Below, piece by piece: positions 60,172 to 64,000 of a stretch of DNA of 64,000 bases (the first letter of the stretch is position 1; the number at the start of each line of letters is the position of its first letter). Under the pieces are notes generated by a model, which was given only the letters and a program-made list of their open reading frames with translations, did no database searches and had not been told where the DNA came from. The translations under genes were made by a program, and so were the position numbers. The DNA is taken from contig JAGKWO010000020.1 of the NCBI GenBank assembly GCA_021151835.1, positions 1 to 64,000 of the forward strand. Reading direction: 5' to 3'. The stretch is from Gammaproteobacteria bacterium. GTDB lineage: Bacteria; Pseudomonadota; Gammaproteobacteria; Pseudomonadales; Cellvibrionaceae.

Positions 60172-62325
60172 GTGAACAGTGTAGCGATTACTATTGGGCA
60201 TTTATCCGGGGCAATTACAACCTCATTTGATGACCCGCAAACCCGTGCGAGCCTCGGGACATTACAACAACTCTGCCACAGCGGAGAGAAGCTTTCCCAT
60301 GGGGGCGATTTCGTTCTCAAAAATGAATTGCACACCGCGAATGGAACCATTCCCGTTGCGATAAAAGTGTTCAAACGCCAATCCTGGTGGAAAGATCGTT
60401 ACGATAAAAAGAATAAATCCAAAGCTGAACGCTCTTACCTGGCCGCCTGTTATTTGCAATCGCAACATATAGGCACACCGCAGCCCGTGGCCTGGCTTGA
60501 ACGCTGGGATAACAATCGCTTAATCGAAAGTTATTATATTTGCCGCTTTGAAGCTGCGCCCAGCCTGCGCGAAGTCATGGCCGAAATACTCTGGGACAAG
60601 CGCGATAACCAGCCACTGATGGAAGTTCTCCTGCACCTCGCACCGGCACTGCGCACCATGCACGATGCCGGATTTATGCATGGCGATATGGGCAATCAAA
60701 ATATTCTCTTACCGCACACCGATGATGGTAAATGGCTGGCACCGCAATGGATTGATTTGAATCGCAGCAAAATTTTTCCGGCACCACTGGGCAACAAAGA
60801 GCGGGCAAAAGATCTCGCCCGGCTCGCTATACCCGGTGCGTATATGAAAATTTTCAAGATGATTTACAGCCATCATCAATTACCGGAACCCGAGCTGGAT
60901 AAACTCGAACAAAAATTGCGTGAACAATTCTGGCGGCACAGACGCAACAGCAAATGGCGCCATCCAATCCGCCACTGGAAAAATAAACGTAAATCGTCTG
61001 GCCGTTCTTTGTATCCCGAACCCAAAGATATTTGGCTATGGGATGAAAAAACTGCCCAACCGATGATTAGCCTCGGGCGCAAAGAAAAGCACCAGTACCG
61101 CAATACCGGCTATGTTCTTTCTATGGTGTGGCAAGGCCTTTGTGCCCTGCCGGGTATTTATTTGCGTTATCGGAAATTACTGCAAGAAAGTTATCGCCAA
61201 CCGCGATCAATGCAGCAGCGTATTGGTATCGCGTTGCATCCACACCCGGATTACATGGCAACGGAATTAAGGCTATTACAGGAATTAGGCAATCCCCCGG
61301 TTTTTGTCCGCTTTTATCACCATGAAACCGATGAAGATTGGAATAGAGGAATTGCGTTGGTTGAGCAATTGCACACGCAAAATATCCCGGTGATGATCGG
61401 ATTATTACAAGACCGGCGCGCCGTTCTGGAACCAGACTCATGGGCAGGATTCCTGAATAAAATTATTCGCCAGTTGGGAGATAAGGTGACCCATATTGAA
61501 GTTACCCACGCTACGAATCGGGTTAAATGGGGTGTTTGGAGCAGCACTGAATATTTACAGCTGATGCGGCCGGCATTGGAACTCAAGCAAGAATTTCCGC
61601 ACCTGCAATTAACCGGTCCCGCTTGCATCGATTTTGAATATCTACCGGTGATTGCGGCGTTGAATGCATTACCTGGTGATTTCCGTTTTACTGCGCTATC
61701 CCATTTCCTCTATGTTGACCGTCGTGGCGCACCGGAAAACAAGCAGGGATATTTTTCCACACTGGAAAAAAGCGCCATGATCCGCGCCTTGGCCCAGTGG
61801 TCAAAACACACTGAAGATCGCGTTATTATTTCCGAAGTTAATTGGCCGGTAAAAAATACGCACATTTGGTCGCCGATTGGCTGCCCGTATGAAACGCCCA
61901 ACTGGCGACGCATACAACCGGGCGAAAACGATGAAGATTACGCCAGCTACATGCTGCGCTTCCTGGCAATTACATTGTGTTCCGGCCACGTCGAGCAGGT
62001 TTTTTGGTGGCGCTTATCTGCCCATGGTTATGGTTTGGTTGATGATCAAAATCAATTCACACCACGCCCGGCATTTTATGCGCTGGCTCACTTTCTTACA
62101 TTGCTCGGCAATGCCACCTTCACCAATAAATTGCCCACGAACGAATGCGTCTATATATTGGAGTTCTCAAAAGAGGGCCAGCAAATACTGATGGGATGGA
62201 CCACCCAAACCACCCCCCAACAGTTACCATTAGCAGCAACGCCGCTGGCGATCTACAATGCCTATGGTGAAACTGTTACAGATTCGATGCTTACATCGTC
62301 GCCAAAATATTTTATTGTGGGCTAA
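60172..62325 (+). CDS. LPS-kinase-like domain fused to a glycosidase-like domain
   Basis: 717 residues, GTG start 6 bases after the preceding stop. The N-terminal part (about residues 35-230) is a WaaP/Kdo-kinase-like protein kinase fold: A-I-K-V-F-K near 63-68 (K65), H-G-D-M-G-N-Q-N-I-L near 170-179 (catalytic Asp and Asn) and W-I-D-L near 193-196. The C-terminal part (about 350-700) looks like a glycoside hydrolase barrel, with I-E-V-T-H-A-T-N-R and V-I-I-S-E-V-N-W-P (Glu555 a candidate catalytic residue). Such a fusion could phosphorylate and trim a core sugar. The domain calls are from motifs only. Confidence 0.65.
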   Translation: MNSVAITIGHLSGAITTSFDDPQTRASLGTLQQLCHSGEKLSHGGDFVLKNELHTANGTIPVAIKVFKRQSWWKDRYDKKNKSKAERSYLAACYLQSQHIGTPQPVAWLERWDNNRLIESYYICRFEAAPSLREVMAEILWDKRDNQPLMEVLLHLAPALRTMHDAGFMHGDMGNQNILLPHTDDGKWLAPQWIDLNRSKIFPAPLGNKERAKDLARLAIPGAYMKIFKMIYSHHQLPEPELDKLEQKLREQFWRHRRNSKWRHPIRHWKNKRKSSGRSLYPEPKDIWLWDEKTAQPMISLGRKEKHQYRNTGYVLSMVWQGLCALPGIYLRYRKLLQESYRQPRSMQQRIGIALHPHPDYMATELRLLQELGNPPVFVRFYHHETDEDWNRGIALVEQLHTQNIPVMIGLLQDRRAVLEPDSWAGFLNKIIRQLGDKVTHIEVTHATNRVKWGVWSSTEYLQLMRPALELKQEFPHLQLTGPACIDFEYLPVIAALNALPGDFRFTALSHFLYVDRRGAPENKQGYFSTLEKSAMIRALAQWSKHTEDRVIISEVNWPVKNTHIWSPIGCPYETPNWRRIQPGENDEDYASYMLRFLAITLCSGHVEQVFWWRLSAHGYGLVDDQNQFTPRPAFYALAHFLTLLGNATFTNKLPTNECVYILEFSKEGQQILMGWTTQTTPQQLPLAATPLAIYNAYGETVTDSMLTSSPKYFIVG

Positions 62326-62357
62326 CCTTTCACATTTCCTCAACAGTAATAATAAAC

Positions 62358-64000
62358 ATGAATATTCCCTCATTCCCGAGCGCGCTTTTTTCCGGTCATT
62401 TGCGTTTTATTATTCGCATGTTCTTGCTGAGCCTCATTCTCCTCAGCCTTAGCCGGTTGTTGTTGATGGCATGGCAATGGGATCGGGTTGAACCCGCCGG
62501 CACGCTAGGGTCGATGATCCTGCAAGGTATTCGTGCCGATGTCATTATGGCGAGCTTCTGGGCATTGATTCCAATATTAACCATTCCCTTCTGGCGCCCT
62601 AACGCCTGGCGCACCAGTTGGGAAAAGTTTACCTATGGTTGGTCGGTGCTGGGGCTGGGATTATTTATTTTCATGGAGCTGGCAACTCCCGCGTTTGTTA
62701 TGCAATACGACTTGCGGCCCAATCGTATTTTTGTAGAGTACCTGAAATATCCGAAGGAAGTTTTTTCCACCCTGTGGTATGGATTCCGCGGGCCATTCCT
62801 GGGCGGAATTTTCCTGACTATTTTGATTACCGTGCTTTCGAGCAAATTAATTAAAGATAGAAAAAGTCATCCCTATAAAATTTCCTATTTGCATTTAGTA
62901 TTAATTTGGCCACTGCTTGTTTTGGTATTGGCAATGGGCATCCGCTCCACCACCCAACATCGCCCGGCGAACCCGGCACTGTTTGCGATCACGGGCGATG
63001 CGATGGTGAATTCATTAGTCATTAACTCAACCTATTCAGTAGTCTTTGCAATTTACAATATGAAACACGAAGCCAAATCCAGTGAAATCTATGGAGAAAT
63101 GGCTACAGCGGATATTATCAAGCAAAACCTGGATTGGCCCTGGCTTAAAAATTATCAATTTACGAACGCAAAATATCCCACTGTCCATCAGCAAACAACA
63201 GTGATTCAACGAGAGAAACCGTTGAATCTGGTGATTGTTTTGGAAGAAAGCCTGGGCGCCACTTTTGTGGAAAGCCTGGGCGGTGTGCCCGTAACACCTA
63301 ACCTGGAAAAACTCAAAGAACAAGGCTGGTGGTTTGAACAACTCTATGCGACCGGAACGCGCTCGGTTCGCGGTATTGAAGCCGTTGTTGCGGGCTTTAT
63401 GCCAACACCGGCGCAAAGTACCGTCAAATTATCCCTGTCACAGAAAAACTTTTTTACGATCGCGGATCTGCTGGAGCGCAAGGGTTATCACACCGAATTT
63501 ATTTATGGCGGCGAAGCCCATTTTGATAACATGCGCGGCTTTTTTACTGGCAATGGTTTTGAACAAATCATCGACTTTAAAGATATTAAAAATCCGCAAT
63601 TTGTAGGCAGCTGGGGCGCCAGTGATGAAGATTTATTCAATCATGCCCATCAGCATTTACTGCAATTACATGAACAACAAAGGCCGTTCTTTAGCCTGAT
63701 TTTCACTTCATCAAATCACTCCCCATTTGAATTCCCCGATGGCCGGATTGAATTGCATGAAGAGCCGAAACAAGTTGTTAACAATGCGGTTAAATATGCG
63801 GACTACGCCTTGGGCGAGTTTATGAAAAAAGCACAGGCAAGTTCGTATTGGCAGGATACACTTTTCCTGATTGTGGCGGACCACGATAATCGCGTGTACG
63901 GCAACAGCCTCGTTCCCGTTAACAAATTCCATATCCCGGGCCTTATCCTCGGGGCCGATATAAAACCGGAAAAAATTAATCCCATTGCCAGCCAAATTGA
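62358..64000 (+). CDS. LtaS-like phosphoglycerol transferase, 3' end outside window
   Basis: Open from the ATG at 62358 to the window end: 547 codons, no stop. About five membrane spans in the first 200 residues, then an extracellular sulfatase-fold domain with L-N-L-V-I-V-L-E-E-S-L-G near residue 290, T-G-T-R-S-V-R-G-I-E (candidate nucleophile Thr) near 330-340, and V-A-D-H-D-N-R-V-Y towards the end. This matches LTA synthase family proteins, which use phosphatidylglycerol to make glycerol-phosphate polymers or decorations. Next to a CDP-glycerol transferase-like gene. No strong ribosome-binding site is visible; 32 bp separate it from the previous gene. Confidence 0.82.
   Translation, partial: MNIPSFPSALFSGHLRFIIRMFLLSLILLSLSRLLLMAWQWDRVEPAGTLGSMILQGIRADVIMASFWALIPILTIPFWRPNAWRTSWEKFTYGWSVLGLGLFIFMELATPAFVMQYDLRPNRIFVEYLKYPKEVFSTLWYGFRGPFLGGIFLTILITVLSSKLIKDRKSHPYKISYLHLVLIWPLLVLVLAMGIRSTTQHRPANPALFAITGDAMVNSLVINSTYSVVFAIYNMKHEAKSSEIYGEMATADIIKQNLDWPWLKNYQFTNAKYPTVHQQTTVIQREKPLNLVIVLEESLGATFVESLGGVPVTPNLEKLKEQGWWFEQLYATGTRSVRGIEAVVAGFMPTPAQSTVKLSLSQKNFFTIADLLERKGYHTEFIYGGEAHFDNMRGFFTGNGFEQIIDFKDIKNPQFVGSWGASDEDLFNHAHQHLLQLHEQQRPFFSLIFTSSNHSPFEFPDGRIELHEEPKQVVNNAVKYADYALGEFMKKAQASSYWQDTLFLIVADHDNRVYGNSLVPVNKFHIPGLILGADIKPEKINPIASQI

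Overview
The window looks like a piece of a gammaproteobacterial chromosome, most likely Cellvibrio or a close relative. The main clue is a large secreted protein with a discoidin-like domain, poly-serine linkers and haem-binding CXXCH motifs, a style typical of Cellvibrionaceae. The genus call is inference. About two thirds of the window (1 to about 43,000) reads as an integrative and conjugative element (ICE) carrying metal-resistance cargo. The rest is ordinary chromosome.

ICE cargo, left to right: the start of a His/Met-rich DUF2946-like metal protein at the left edge; two small paralogous genes, each behind a strong leader hairpin; a co-directional minus-strand cluster (54-residue protein, nucleotidyltransferase-like protein, HEPN-like protein with an Rx4H motif, second HEPN-like protein, GNAT acetyltransferase) that resembles a toxin-antitoxin or defence cluster; a serine resolvase with repeated TCCCAAAA boxes upstream; a small membrane protein and an unknown protein; an arsenic operon arsR-arsH-gapdh-arsJ ending in an ATP-grasp protein that looks circularly permuted; and a Cd/Zn/Co module (cadR, a MerR-type promoter, czcI-like, czcC, czcB, czcA, a lipoprotein, a CadA/ZntA P-type ATPase).

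ICE transfer module (21,204-42,852): 21 tightly packed minus-strand genes encode a type IV secretion system of the PFGI-1/ICEclc (MPF-G) type, running from the coupling protein TraD to a TraG-like protein. Divergent from these, on the plus strand, are a small gene, a MobH relaxase (TraI) and a tyrosine integrase. The integrase ends 149 bp from the 3' end of an intact tRNA-Ala(GGC) gene, so that tRNA is the probable attachment site. The other element end was not found and probably lies left of the window.

Chromosome (43,000-64,000): tRNA-Ala with a near-consensus promoter, gltX, a secreted protein of unknown function, three small enzymes or DUF proteins, the large haem protein, and then a cell-envelope locus. 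That locus holds two glycosyltransferases, a rhodanese/metallo-beta-lactamase sulfur pair, a DUF6165 protein, heptosyltransferase I (waaC), a YejM-like membrane sulfatase-fold protein, a CDP-glycerol glycerophosphotransferase-like protein, a GT4 glycosyltransferase, an LPS-kinase-like domain fused to a glycosidase-like domain, and an LtaS-like phosphoglycerol transferase cut by the window end. Together these suggest LPS core synthesis with phosphate-containing decoration.

Family names come from recalled sequence motifs and gene order. No database search was run.
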